This document shows positions 7,612 through 15,479 of a stretch of 32,301 bases of DNA, in pieces. Within the stretch, counting starts at the first letter, position 1. Each line of letters starts with the position of its first letter. The position numbers and the translations under genes were made by a program. The stretch covers positions 1-32,301 of the forward strand of contig CAZUCI010000030.1 of assembly GCA_964619485.1 (NCBI GenBank), given 5' to 3'. The DNA is from UBA2882 sp964619485. Its GTDB lineage: Bacteria > Bacillota > Clostridia > Lachnospirales > Lachnospiraceae. The notes under the pieces were generated by a model. The model saw only the letters and a program-made list of their open reading frames with translations, did not search any database and was not told the origin of the DNA.

Positions 7612-9009
7612 ATGAATTTGAAAAAAGACAATTACGATTTATCAAAAGAAGAAATTCGAAAGGCGAAAAGGAAGAAAGAGCGTGCAAAAGCATTTGGATT
7701 CCTTGCACTTGCGTTAATCCTTGCGTTGGCACTGATTGGAGGAATCAGTGTTGGTGCCTATGCGCTTTTACATAAAGAAAAACCGGAGAAAACCCAGATT
7801 GCTGAGACAAAACCGGAGCCGGAGCCTGTTATTGAGGAGCCTGCCATATCCGAAAATACAGTTTCAGAAGACAGTATTTCTGAAAATACTGTGGAGGAGC
7901 CCGTCGTTGAAATCGATAAAGAAGCAATTCTGGATGGTGTCATTGCGGATTATCTTTCCAATATGACATTGGAGCAGAAGGTTGCGGGGCTGTTTTTTAT
8001 TACACCGGAGGAACTGACCGGAAAAAGTGATATTACTGTTGGTGACAGCACACTGAATGAGGCCTTGAACAAGTATCCTGTTGGAGGACTTTTGCTGGAT
8101 GCTTCCAACATGAAGGATGAAAAGCAGCTATCAGATTTGATTTTTAATATTCATTCTGTGACTACCAATGAAATTTTTATTGGTGTTTGTGAGAGTGGCG
8201 GAGAAAACAGTGATTTTGTTACCAGTGGATTGAGTGAAGCAGTTATTTCCAGCCAGCCTGAAATTGGAGAGGCAGGGGATACGACGGGGGCATATACCGC
8301 TGGAATTGCCATAGGTAATCTTGCAAAGCAGTACGGAATTAATACGGTAATTGGTCCGCTGGCAGATGTGGCAATTAAATCGGATGGGTATACTTCGGCG
8401 GATTCCTTCAGCGCTGATGCGTCAGTTGTAAAGGATTGCGTTAGAAAAACAGTGAATGGTTTGGAGGATCAGGGGATTTTCTCCTGTGTGCGTTTTTTCC
8501 CGGGCTATGGAGATATAAGTAAAAGTCCTGAGAGCGCCAGACCATCTTCCAAGAGAACAAAGGAAGATATTGAACAGAATGATTATCCAATCTATGAGGA
8601 TGCCATTGATGCCGGTGCGGATATGATTATGGTTTCTCAGATTGCCTATGAACCTATTACAGTAGATGTTCCTGCCTGCCTGTCATCCAAGGTGGTAACA
8701 GACATGCTGCGTGGAGATTTGGGTTATGACGGAATTGTCATAACAGATTATATGAATACCCATTCGCTGATTATGCATTATAAACACGCAGATGCAGCAG
8801 TGATGGCTTTGGAAGCCGGTGATGATATGCTGTTCTGCTCCGCTGATTTTGGAAAGGCATATAATGGAATTTTAGATGCAGTTAACGGCGGAAAGCTTTC
8901 GGAGGAGAGAATTAACGAATCTCTTACCAGAATATACAGAGTGAAATATCGTAATCTGGTTGATTATGAGTCCATTGCACAGGCGAATGGAATGGCGGTA
9001 ACGGAGTAA
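7612..9009 (+). CDS. Membrane-anchored glycoside hydrolase family 3-like protein with degenerate active site
   Basis: A 465-residue protein with a charged N-terminus, one membrane segment (about residues 29-52) and a repetitive acidic linker (ISENTVSEDSISENTVEE, about 79-95). A GH3/NagZ-like TIM barrel (YLSNMTLEQKVAGLFFI to the end) follows, outside the cell. NagZ enzymes remove N-acetylglucosamine from cell-wall fragments. The nucleophile-type Asp (residue 379 in IVITDYM) is present. However, the KHFPGHG...DSH acid/base loop has become VRFFPGYGDISKSPESARP (293-311), without His or the Asp-Ser-His end, and the usual DQEGGRV substrate motif is CESGGEN. Activity is therefore doubtful. GGAGG at 7604-7608 is very near ATG 7612; TTG 7618 in the same frame is an alternative start. 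No promoter fits between the preceding terminator and the gene. Confidence 0.85.
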   Translation: MNLKKDNYDLSKEEIRKAKRKKERAKAFGFLALALILALALIGGISVGAYALLHKEKPEKTQIAETKPEPEPVIEEPAISENTVSEDSISENTVEEPVVEIDKEAILDGVIADYLSNMTLEQKVAGLFFITPEELTGKSDITVGDSTLNEALNKYPVGGLLLDASNMKDEKQLSDLIFNIHSVTTNEIFIGVCESGGENSDFVTSGLSEAVISSQPEIGEAGDTTGAYTAGIAIGNLAKQYGINTVIGPLADVAIKSDGYTSADSFSADASVVKDCVRKTVNGLEDQGIFSCVRFFPGYGDISKSPESARPSSKRTKEDIEQNDYPIYEDAIDAGADMIMVSQIAYEPITVDVPACLSSKVVTDMLRGDLGYDGIVITDYMNTHSLIMHYKHADAAVMALEAGDDMLFCSADFGKAYNGILDAVNGGKLSEERINESLTRIYRVKYRNLVDYESIAQANGMAVTE

Positions 9010-9064
9010 ACTGAAATGAATGTATGGTAAGCATACTGCAAATGGGGAAAAACGAGGGGATAAA

Positions 9065-9700
9065 ATGGAAACAACAAGGAGCAAATGGCCGGTAGCTTTG
9101 AAATTAATTATTTTTTTTGCATTAGTTTTTGTCTTGGGATTTATTCTTGCACTTATATTGGGAGTGATGGCACCAGCTGATGCTAATGGGGATGTGCCTG
9201 ATTGGACGATTACGACTGGATTTATTTCTGCATTTGTAATTTCCGTCCTGGGAATCATTGCAATTGTACATAATAACTTTAAGCAGTTGGGTGAAGAAAT
9301 AAAGGAAATGGACAGCGATATTCTGGTAATTCAGAAGCATGGGGAGAATATTTTGTCCCAAATGCAAATACTACTCAATCAGCATCTGGAGTATGAACAA
9401 AATGTCTATCGTGGGATTACTAAAGACAGAAAACTCACCAAGAAACAACTGAAATCTTTACAGGATATTCAGTGCGTAATATTGGAATATCCGAAGTTGG
9501 GGACGGATCAGTCATTTATGACTCTGCTTCAGGAAATTTCAAAATGCGAGAACAAGCTAATGCGTGCGAAGATGGACTATAACGCTTGTGCTGTTGATTA
9601 TAACACTGGAATAAAATGCTTTCCTGTGAATATTTTTTCAAAGATGTGTGGAATGCATCCAATAGAGTATTGCGAAAATGTAGAAAATCAATCTTTTTAA
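9065..9700 (+). CDS. LemA-like membrane protein
   Basis: A 211-residue protein with two membrane segments (about residues 9-35 and 47-70), separated by a short polar loop. A helical, coiled-coil-prone region follows (FKQLGEEIKEMDSDILVIQ). The C-terminal block AKMDYNACAVDYNTGIKCFPVNIFSKMCGM resembles the LemA signature (paired YN, a Tyr-Asn-Thr-x-Ile, FP-x-N). LemA proteins have one N-terminal membrane helix and unknown function, so this one is divergent. ATG 9065 follows GAGGGGA at 9054-9060; the longer frame from 9020 lacks a site. It lies 55 bases after the GH3-like gene on the same strand and is probably co-transcribed. Confidence 0.75.
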   Translation: METTRSKWPVALKLIIFFALVFVLGFILALILGVMAPADANGDVPDWTITTGFISAFVISVLGIIAIVHNNFKQLGEEIKEMDSDILVIQKHGENILSQMQILLNQHLEYEQNVYRGITKDRKLTKKQLKSLQDIQCVILEYPKLGTDQSFMTLLQEISKCENKLMRAKMDYNACAVDYNTGIKCFPVNIFSKMCGMHPIEYCENVENQSF

Positions 9701-9712
9701 TATGAAGTAAAG

Positions 9713-9756
9713 AAAAAGAGCCTTACTTGATATGATATCAAATAGACTCTTTTTTA
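9713..9756 (+). terminator. Rho-independent terminator after the LemA-like gene
   Basis: AAAAAGAG (9713-9720) pairs with CTCTTTTT (9747-9754). Inside is a second stem TTGATAT/ATATCAA around a single G. The A-tract before and T-tract after allow action on both strands. Confidence 0.8.
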
Positions 9757-9856
9757 TTAGCTGTTTACTCAAATGGTTTCATAAGCCACCTGGGAGGATT
9801 TACGAAATCTCCTTCCATTCAGTATTTATGGGACTTATTTCAGGGCATTAAAAAAA

Positions 9857-9927
9857 GCACGAGACGGGATTCGAACCCGCGACCCTCGCCTTGGCAAGGC
9901 GATACTCCACCACTGAGCCACTCGTGC
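9857..9927 (-). tRNA. tRNA-Gly (anticodon GCC)
   Basis: On the minus strand a 71-base cloverleaf is complete. The acceptor GCACGAG pairs with CTCGTGC, the D-arm is GCTC...GAGT, and the anticodon stem TCGCC/GGCGA carries loop TTGCCAA (anticodon GCC). The T-arm has GGGTTCGAATCCC. The 3' CCA is not encoded. A run of seven T follows directly in the direction of transcription and may end the transcript. Confidence 0.97.
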
Positions 9928-9969
9928 ATTCTGCCGTCTGAAAAATGAATTTTCCAACGGACAAGTACT

Positions 9970-9998
9970 AATATATCAAAGGTTTTTTAGTTTGTCAA
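9970..9998 (-). promoter_or_regulatory. Promoter of tRNA-Gly
   Basis: On the minus strand TTGACA (9993-9998) and TATATT (9970-9975) are 17 bases apart, about 40 bases upstream of the tRNA 5' end. Confidence 0.85.
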
Positions 9999-10095
9999 CA
10001 CTGAAATTTTACAGAAAGCTTTTGATATGTATTTTATTATGGTAATTACACATGCAATATCTACAACTTTTTTACCCGCCATAATAAAAAAATGG

Positions 10096-10101
10096 TATAA
10101 T
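10096..10101 (+). promoter_or_regulatory. Probable -10 element of the metallo-hydrolase gene
   Basis: TATAAT at 10096-10101, with only a weak TTTACC (10071-10076) as -35 at a long 19-base spacing. The leader holds a 7-bp hairpin ATTCAGG/CCTGAAT (near 10119-10139). Confidence 0.4.
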
Positions 10102-10180
10102 GAGATTAAAATTATCGATTCAGGGATGAAGGCCTGAATTGGTAAGTGGGGTTAAAAAATTTAGATTGGGGTGAAGGACT

Positions 10181-11785
10181 ATGAAACTAACATTTATAGG
10201 AGCCGATCACGAGGTAACCGGAAGCTGCCACTGCCTGCAGGTATGTGGGAAAAATATTCTGGTTGACTATGGTATGGAGCAGGGAATCAATGTGTTTGAA
10301 AACGCTGAGCTTCCAGTGCCGCCGCCACAGATTGATTATGTGCTCTTAACGCATGCACACGTTGATCACTCAGGAATGCTTCCACTTTTGTATGCAAGGG
10401 GATTTCGGGGACAGATCCTTATGACAGATGCCAGCGCAGATTTATGCAGCATTATGCTTCGTGATTGTGCCCATATCCAGATGCAGGAGGCTGAGTGGAA
10501 GAATCGTAAGTTAAAGAGAAGCTCGGGGGAGGAACCGGTTACACCGATTTACACCATGGAAGATGCAGATGGAACCATACGTCAGATTGTTCCATGTCAT
10601 TATAATCAGATAATTGATTTATGTGAAGGTGTAAAAATCCGATTTACCGATATTGGGCATTTATTAGGTTCGTCCAGTATTGAGGTGTGGATGGATGAGG
10701 CCGGCGTCCAGAAGAAAATCGTTTTTTCCGGAGATATAGGAAACGTCAATCAACCATTAATTAAAGATCCAAAGAAAACTGCTGAGGCTGATTATGTTGT
10801 CATGGAGTCTACCTATGGAGACAGACTTCATACAGCGGAACGTCCTGATTATGTCAGAGAGCTTGCAAAAATTCTGCAGGAGACCTTTGATCGTGGTGGA
10901 AACGTGGTTATTCCTTCTTTTGCGGTAGGAAGAACACAGGAGATGCTTTATTTCCTGCGTAAAATAAAAGCCGATAATATGATTGAACGCCACGCGGATT
11001 TTCCGGTATATGTAGATAGTCCACTGGCTGTTGAAGCAACTGGCATTTTTCAAAAAAATGTATACAATTGTTTTGATGAGGAAGCAATGGCACTGGTGAA
11101 CAAGGGAATCAATCCCATAACTTTTCCGGGATTGAATCTGGCCATTACCAGCGACGAATCCAAGGCAATCAACTTTGATGATACACCAAAGGTTATTTTA
11201 TCTGCATCAGGTATGTGCGAGGCCGGTCGTATCAGACATCATTTAAAACATAATTTGTGGAGACCGGAATGCACGGTGCTCTTTGTTGGATACCAGGCGG
11301 TTGGAACTCTTGGGCGTGCCATTGTGGATGGAACCAAGGAGGTGAAGCTTTTTGGTGAAACCATCCAGATTCGTGCAAGCATTGCACAGCTGGCAGGCTT
11401 GTCAGGGCATGCAGATAAAAATGGCCTGCTTGACTGGGTGAACGGTTTTGAAAATAAACCAGAGAGAGTTTTTGTGGTTCATGGCGAGGACAGTGTGTGT
11501 GAATCCTTTAAGGACTGTCTGATCAGTCAGTATGGTTTAGATGCCTACGCACCATTCAGTGGAACCAGATTCGACCTGGTAAGTAATACGGTTGAATACG
11601 CTGCGGCACCTGTTCCAATTGAACACAAGAAAGTCAGCCGCGCCGGTAATGATGTGTTCCAGAGACTGCTCAACGCAGGACAGAGGCTGCTTGAGGTTAT
11701 TCGCCACAATGAGGGCGGAACCAACAAGGATATGGCGAAGTTCGCAGATCAGATTAATTCTCTCTGCGACAAGTGGGACAGATAA
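10181..11785 (+). CDS. MBL-fold metallo-hydrolase with beta-CASP and RNA-specificity domains
   Basis: A 534-residue predicted zinc-dependent nuclease of the Ysh1/CPSF-73-like branch, expected to process RNA in the cytosol. The metallo-beta-lactamase motifs are clear: LLTHAHVDHSGM (HxHxDH), TDIGHLLGSSS and VFSGDIGN. The beta-CASP part has MESTYGDR, IPSFAVGRTQEMLYFL and YVDSPLAVEATGIF. The specificity region follows with LSASGMCEAGRIRHHL, VGYQAVGTLGR and LAGLSGHADKNGLLDWV, ending with the VVHGE motif. About 70 extra residues close the protein. It is preceded by GGGGTGAAGG before ATG 10181. It appears to be a single-gene unit; the following bases carry tandem repeats and no clear terminator. Confidence 0.93.
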   Translation: MKLTFIGADHEVTGSCHCLQVCGKNILVDYGMEQGINVFENAELPVPPPQIDYVLLTHAHVDHSGMLPLLYARGFRGQILMTDASADLCSIMLRDCAHIQMQEAEWKNRKLKRSSGEEPVTPIYTMEDADGTIRQIVPCHYNQIIDLCEGVKIRFTDIGHLLGSSSIEVWMDEAGVQKKIVFSGDIGNVNQPLIKDPKKTAEADYVVMESTYGDRLHTAERPDYVRELAKILQETFDRGGNVVIPSFAVGRTQEMLYFLRKIKADNMIERHADFPVYVDSPLAVEATGIFQKNVYNCFDEEAMALVNKGINPITFPGLNLAITSDESKAINFDDTPKVILSASGMCEAGRIRHHLKHNLWRPECTVLFVGYQAVGTLGRAIVDGTKEVKLFGETIQIRASIAQLAGLSGHADKNGLLDWVNGFENKPERVFVVHGEDSVCESFKDCLISQYGLDAYAPFSGTRFDLVSNTVEYAAAPVPIEHKKVSRAGNDVFQRLLNAGQRLLEVIRHNEGGTNKDMAKFADQINSLCDKWDR

Positions 11786-11872
11786 AAGTGAAACTGAAAA
11801 GTAGAAATAAAGTGAACTTGAATCGTAGAAATAAAGTGAAATCGAATAGTAGAAATAAAGTGAAATTTTAGA
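11782..11872. repeat. 24-bp tandem repeat, three copies
   Basis: Units beginning GTAGAAATAAAGTGAA lie at 11801-11824, 11825-11848 and 11849-11872; the last 8 bases vary. A partial copy (AAAAGTGAAACTG) precedes them. The array fills the gap between the metallo-hydrolase stop and the thyA ribosome site. It probably arose by slippage. Confidence 0.88.
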
Positions 11873-11904
11873 AAAAGAAATACTTAGGTAAGGAGAATGG
11901 AAGC

Positions 11905-12753
11905 ATGAGTTATGCAGATGGAGTTTTTATTGCTATGTGCAAGGATATTTTAGAAAATGGAACAAGCACAGAGGGAGAAAAGGTAAGACCCCACTGGGAA
12001 GATGGAACCCCGGCTTACACAATCAAAAAGTTTGGCGTGGTAAACCGCTATGATTTATCAAAAGAGTTTCCGCTCCTTACCTTAAGAAAGACAGCACTGA
12101 AAAGTGCAACCGACGAAATTTTATGGATCTGGCAGCAGAAGTCCAACAATATTCATGATCTTCACAGCCACATCTGGGATGAGTGGGCTGATCCGGACGG
12201 ATCTATCGGAAAAGCCTACGGTTATCAGCTGGGAGTAAAACACCAGTACAAAGAAGGCATGATGGATCAGGTGGATCGAGTGATTTATGATTTGAAAAAC
12301 AACCCCTTCAGCCGTCGTATCATGACTAATATTTATGTACATCAGGATCTTCATGAAATGAATCTTTATCCATGCGCCTATAGTATGACCTTTAATGTAA
12401 CACAGAAAAAGGGCGAGGATAAGCTGACCTTGAATGCGGTTTTGAATCAGCGTTCCCAGGATGTGTTAGCAGCAAACAACTGGAATGTGGTTCAATATGC
12501 GGTTTTAGTGCATATGCTTGCCCAGGTATGCGACATGCAGGTGGGTGAACTGGTTCACGTAATCGCTGATGCACATATTTACGACAGACATGTTCCGATT
12601 ATTGAGGAGCTGATTCAGAGAGAACCAATGCCGGCACCAAAATTCTGGCTCAATCCTGACATCCATGATTTTTATCAGTTTACCAGAGATGATGTTAAAG
12701 TGGAAAATTATGTGACAGGTCCCCAGGTTACCAATATTCCAATTGCAATATAA
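11905..12753 (+). CDS. thyA: Thymidylate synthase
   Basis: Methylates dUMP to dTMP using methylene-tetrahydrofolate and leaves dihydrofolate, which the neighbouring folA product recycles. The 282-residue protein has RKTALKSATDEILW, the DNPFSRR-like phosphate site (NNPFSRRIMTNIYV) and the catalytic Cys157 in LYPCAYSM. RSQDVLAANNWNVVQYAVL and VHVIADAHIYDRHV, the nucleotide-binding C-terminal motifs, follow. The catalytic loop reads PCAYSMTF rather than the common PCHxxFQF and LAANNWN replaces the usual LGxPFN, so this is a divergent branch; all core residues look intact. AAGGAGAATGGAAGC precedes ATG 11905. The 29-base gap to folA indicates an operon. Confidence 0.95.
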   Translation: MSYADGVFIAMCKDILENGTSTEGEKVRPHWEDGTPAYTIKKFGVVNRYDLSKEFPLLTLRKTALKSATDEILWIWQQKSNNIHDLHSHIWDEWADPDGSIGKAYGYQLGVKHQYKEGMMDQVDRVIYDLKNNPFSRRIMTNIYVHQDLHEMNLYPCAYSMTFNVTQKKGEDKLTLNAVLNQRSQDVLAANNWNVVQYAVLVHMLAQVCDMQVGELVHVIADAHIYDRHVPIIEELIQREPMPAPKFWLNPDIHDFYQFTRDDVKVENYVTGPQVTNIPIAI

Positions 12754-12782
12754 AGTACAGGAAATGTGAAGGAGAAGCAGAC

Positions 12783-13274
12783 ATGAATATAATTGTAGCA
12801 GTAGATAACAACTGGGGCATCGGTTTAAAGAACAGACTTTTGGTCAGCATTCCAAATGATATGAAGAATTTTAGAAAAATCACCACAGGGAATGTCATTG
12901 TCATGGGAAGAAAAACCTTAGAGAGCTTTCCCCAGAGCCAGCCGCTTGCCAATCGCGTCAATATTGTGATGACTCAGGATAAAAAGTATTCTGCTAAAGG
13001 TGCTGTCATTGTACATTCCGTTGAAGAATTGATGGACGAGCTTAAAAAGTATCAGGAGCAGGAAATATATGTCATTGGCGGGGGCAGTATTTACAAACAG
13101 CTTCTCCCATACTGTGATAAAGCAATTATCACCAAAATTGATGAGTCTTATGAGGCGGATACCTATTTCCCAAACTTGGATAAGGATGAGGATTGGGAAA
13201 TTACAGAGGAATCTGAGGAACAGACTTACTTTGATGTGGTCTATAACTTTGTAACCTATGAAAAGAAGAAATAG
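12783..13274 (+). CDS. folA: Dihydrofolate reductase
   Basis: Reduces dihydrofolate to tetrahydrofolate with NADPH; cytosolic. The 163-residue protein shows the family order. IIVAVDNNWGIGLKNRLL comes first, SIPNDMKNFRKITTGNVIVMGRKTLESFP next (the substrate Asp at PNDM, and the NADPH-binding GRKT). IYVIGGGSIYKQLLPYCDKAIITKI follows, with the GGG cofactor motif. The length is typical. AAGGAG lies at 12769-12774. It is placed directly after thyA, whose product dihydrofolate it recycles. Confidence 0.97.
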   Translation: MNIIVAVDNNWGIGLKNRLLVSIPNDMKNFRKITTGNVIVMGRKTLESFPQSQPLANRVNIVMTQDKKYSAKGAVIVHSVEELMDELKKYQEQEIYVIGGGSIYKQLLPYCDKAIITKIDESYEADTYFPNLDKDEDWEITEESEEQTYFDVVYNFVTYEKKK

Positions 13275-13279
13275 TTGCT

Positions 13280-13346
13280 GAAAAAAGTCACTTAAAAAAA
13301 GTCACTTAAAAAAGTCACTGAAAATAGTCACTTTAAAAAGTCACTG
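13280..13346. repeat. Short tandem repeat AAAAAAGTCACTT, five copies
   Basis: Five units of 12-14 bases (13280-13293, 13294-13307, 13308-13320, 13321-13334, 13335-13346) share the core AAGTCACT (AGTCACT in unit four). They follow the folA stop. No hairpin or open frame is formed. Confidence 0.88.
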
Positions 13347-13420
13347 AAAAGAGGAAACAGTTAGTAAATAAGCGAAATATAACCTGTAGATTTGGCTATT
13401 ATAACAATCCATGGGAATTC

Positions 13421-13449
13421 TTGACATTTAAAGACAAAAGAATGATAAT
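13421..13449 (+). promoter_or_regulatory. ilvE: Promoter of ilvE
   Basis: TTGACA at 13421-13426 and GATAAT at 13444-13449 with a 17-base spacer. The predicted start near 13456 gives a leader of about 70 bases that contains the riboswitch-like fragment. Confidence 0.85.
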
Positions 13450-13464
13450 AAAATACAAAAGAAT

Positions 13465-13516
13465 GGGATCGGAAAAATCCCGACCGGCGGAATAACCGGA
13501 TGACAGAAAGGATGAT
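13465..13516 (+). other. FMN-riboswitch-like leader lacking its middle (apparent RFN remnant)
   Basis: The leader reads GGGATCGGAAAAATCCCG and then ACCGGCGG. The 16 bases at 13475-13490 (AAATCCCGACCGGCGG) match the 5' conserved core of RFN elements. The 3' piece at 13496-13516 (CCGGATGACAGAAAGGATGAT) resembles their conserved 3' end. In a full aptamer about 80 bases lie between these; here only AATAA is present. The 5' P1 strand is also missing, so FMN binding is not expected. Two short hairpins remain (GGGAT/ATCCC, CCGG/CCGG), and the 3' piece now supplies the ilvE ribosome site. The match is from memory and needs a covariance search. Confidence 0.55.
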
Positions 13517-13524
13517 TTAGTATC

Positions 13525-14550
13525 ATGGAAAAGAAAGACATTGACTGGTCTAATCTTGGTTTTGGTTATGTCCAGACAGACAAGAGATTCGTATCAAATT
13601 TTAAAGATGGCGCATGGGATGAGGGAGTTCTGACATCTGATGCAAACGTGGTCATCAGTGAGTGCGCTGGTGTGCTTCAGTATTCCCAGTCTTGTTTTGA
13701 AGGCCTGAAAGCATATACAACAGAAGATGGAAAAATCGTATGTTTCCGTCCTGATTTAAACGCAGCCAGAATGAAATCTTCCTGCGAGCGTCTGGAGATG
13801 CCTGTTTTCCCAGAAGACAGATTTGTTCAGGCAGTTGTTGATGTAGTAAAAGCAAATGCTGCTTTTGTACCTCCTTATGGTTCCGGAGCAACTTTATATC
13901 TTCGTCCATATATGTTCGGAAGTAACCCGGTTATCGGTGTTAAACCGGCAAGTGAATATCAGTTCCGTATTTTTGCGACACCAGTTGGTCCTTACTTCAA
14001 GGGTGGAGCAAAGCCTATTACGATTCGTGTCTGCGATTTCGACCGTGCAGCACCACACGGAACAGGACATATCAAAGCTGGCCTTAATTATGCAATGAGT
14101 TTACATGCTATTATGGATGCTCACCGCAATGGCTTTGATGAGAATATGTATCTGGATGCAGCAACACGTACCAAGGTTGAGGAAACTGGTGGAGCAAACT
14201 TCATTTTTGTAACCAAGGACGGCACTGTTGTTACTCCTAAATCAAACAGTATTTTACCTTCTATTACCCGCCGCTCAATTATGTATGTTGCCAAAGAAAT
14301 TCTTGGCTTAAAGGCAGAAGAGAGAGAAGTATATTTTGATGAAGTAAAGGATATGGCTGAGTGTGGTCTCTGCGGAACCGCAGCAGTTATTTCCCCTGTT
14401 GGTAAAATCAATGACCATGGTACAGAAATCTGCTTCCCAAGTGGAATGGATGAGATGGGACCTGTCATTAAGAAATTATATGATACTTTGACCGGTATTC
14501 AGATGGGACGCTTAGAAGCACCAGAGGGATGGATAAAGGTAATCGAGTAA
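13525..14550 (+). CDS. ilvE: Branched-chain amino acid aminotransferase
   Basis: A PLP enzyme (fold type IV) that transfers amino groups between glutamate and leucine, isoleucine or valine; cytosolic. The 341-residue protein has QSCFEGLKAY, the Schiff-base Lys184 in GTGHIKAGLNYAMSL, VEETGGANFIFV and CGTAAVISPVGKI, all typical of the long bacterial/eukaryotic-type BCAT. AAAGGATG at 13508-13514 precedes ATG 13525 at a slightly long distance. The gene is alone on its transcript: a promoter lies at 13421 and a strong terminator at 14570. Confidence 0.96.
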   Translation: MEKKDIDWSNLGFGYVQTDKRFVSNFKDGAWDEGVLTSDANVVISECAGVLQYSQSCFEGLKAYTTEDGKIVCFRPDLNAARMKSSCERLEMPVFPEDRFVQAVVDVVKANAAFVPPYGSGATLYLRPYMFGSNPVIGVKPASEYQFRIFATPVGPYFKGGAKPITIRVCDFDRAAPHGTGHIKAGLNYAMSLHAIMDAHRNGFDENMYLDAATRTKVEETGGANFIFVTKDGTVVTPKSNSILPSITRRSIMYVAKEILGLKAEEREVYFDEVKDMAECGLCGTAAVISPVGKINDHGTEICFPSGMDEMGPVIKKLYDTLTGIQMGRLEAPEGWIKVIE

Positions 14551-14569
14551 ATAAAAGAGAAAAAATGAG

Positions 14570-14609
14570 GCGGCTGTATCTCACTTGTGGAGGATACAGC
14601 TGCTTTTTT
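14570..14609 (+). terminator. Rho-independent terminator of ilvE
   Basis: An 11-bp stem GCGGCTGTATC/GATACAGCTGC with one G-U pair and a 12-base loop, followed by six T. Confidence 0.95.
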
Positions 14610-14658
14610 GCGTTCAGGGTGCTGATGCTTGGAAGGTACAGGTCATCGTGCGGGATTT

Positions 14659-14908
14659 GTGCTGCGGACATGACAAATTAAAAGTGCTGCGGACATGACT
14701 AATCAAGAAAGTGTTTCTGACATGACAAATCAAAAGCATTGCAGATAAGGCTAATCAAAAAAATGTTTTGGACATGACTAGCCCAAGGTGCTGCGGATAA
14801 GGATAATCAAGAAAGTGCTTTGGATAAGACCAGCCCAAGGTGCTGCAGATAAGGATAATCAAAAAAGTGCTTTGGATAAGACTAATTCAAAAGTGCTTTG
14901 GACATGAA
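14659..14908. repeat. Degenerate tandem array, about 10 units of about 26 bp
   Basis: Units start GTGCTGCGGACATGA or GTGCTTTGGATAAGA and end in CTAATCAAAAA-like bases, with 24-28 bases each. From the fourth unit on, the GCTGC/ATTGC and GCTTT/GTTTT types alternate, suggesting a duplicated dimer. The period is not a multiple of three and no frame crosses the array. It opens the 14610-15443 gap, which has no gene I can support. Confidence 0.8.
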
Positions 14909-14926
14909 AAAGGTAAAACAGCCCTG

Positions 14927-15179
14927 TGTTGTCCAAGCACTCTGCAGGAGACTCATAAAAGGGCATGTTTTGATTGATTTGATAAGCCTCCTGGACAACA
15001 GCCAATGCCAAAACAGCATGTGTTGTCCAGTGAATTGAAAAAGTCTGGACATCATATGCTGCGCCAGAAGCTCTTGTTGTCCAAGAGGTATTTTATACAC
15101 GGAAAAAAGGCCTGTTTGGAACCGACTTGTAAGCTGCCTTGGACAATTTCACGTTTAATAGGGCAAAATTGTCCAAGGC
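14927..15179. repeat. Cluster of TTGTCCA/TGGACAA inverted repeats
   Basis: TGTTGTCCA at 14927-14935 is matched by TGGACAACA at 14992-15000. Another TGTTGTCCA (15021-15029) faces TGGACA (15046-15051). CTCTTG/CAAGAG forms a small hairpin at 15071-15087. The strongest is a perfect 14-bp stem, GCCTTGGACAATTT (15136-15149) with AAATTGTCCAAGGC (15166-15179). The TTGGAC core recalls the hairpins at 6159-6343. No T-tract or reading frame goes with them. Confidence 0.75.
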
Positions 15180-15323
15180 GCCAAGAGATTCCATCAACAA
15201 GGCGCCAATAGAGCACCAACAGAACACTAACAAGGCACCAAGAAATCCGATCCACTGACAAGGCACCAAGAAATCCCACTAACAAGGCGCCAAAAAATCC
15301 AATCCCACTAACAAGACCCCAAA
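15175..15323. repeat. Tandem repeat AAGGCRCCAA...ACTAAC, about six units
   Basis: Units begin AAGGCGCCAA or AAGGCACCAA and end in CACTAAC, CACTGAC or CATCAAC. They start at 15175, 15199, 15232, 15260, 15284 and 15313 (24, 33, 28, 24 and 29 bases, then a truncated copy). The first unit overlaps the 3' arm of the 14-bp hairpin before it. From 15324 to 15443 I see only A/T-rich sequence. Confidence 0.8.
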
Positions 15324-15443
15324 CAGAGAAAATATTTAATAGGCTCTGGCAAATAAAAGACGCATAAAATACAGAAAATCTCTTCTGGGAATGGTTATGA
15401 TAGTAGTTATAAATTAAAATTTTATTAAAACTAAGAATACAGC

Positions 15444-15472
15444 TTGAAAACACTTTTGGCATATGCTATTAT
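15444..15472 (+). promoter_or_regulatory. Promoter of the manganese riboswitch transcript
   Basis: TTGAAA at 15444-15449, a 17-base spacer, TATTAT at 15467-15472. The predicted start near 15479 coincides with the first base of the aptamer P1 stem. Confidence 0.8.
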
Positions 15473-15479
15473 CTTTTCA

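Noticed and set aside
13465..13516. Functional FMN riboswitch
   Set aside because: The match is limited to two end blocks; the central arms and the 5' P1 strand are missing, so a working aptamer cannot fold. I list it as a remnant only.
14659..15323. CRISPR array
   Set aside because: Units are degenerate and directly adjacent, without unique spacers of equal length; no cas gene is in the window.
15052..15462. 136-codon open frame on the minus strand
   Set aside because: It runs through tandem repeats and palindromes, has no ribosome site and its hydrophobic centre comes from the AAGGCGCCAA units read backwards. It also crosses the riboswitch promoter.
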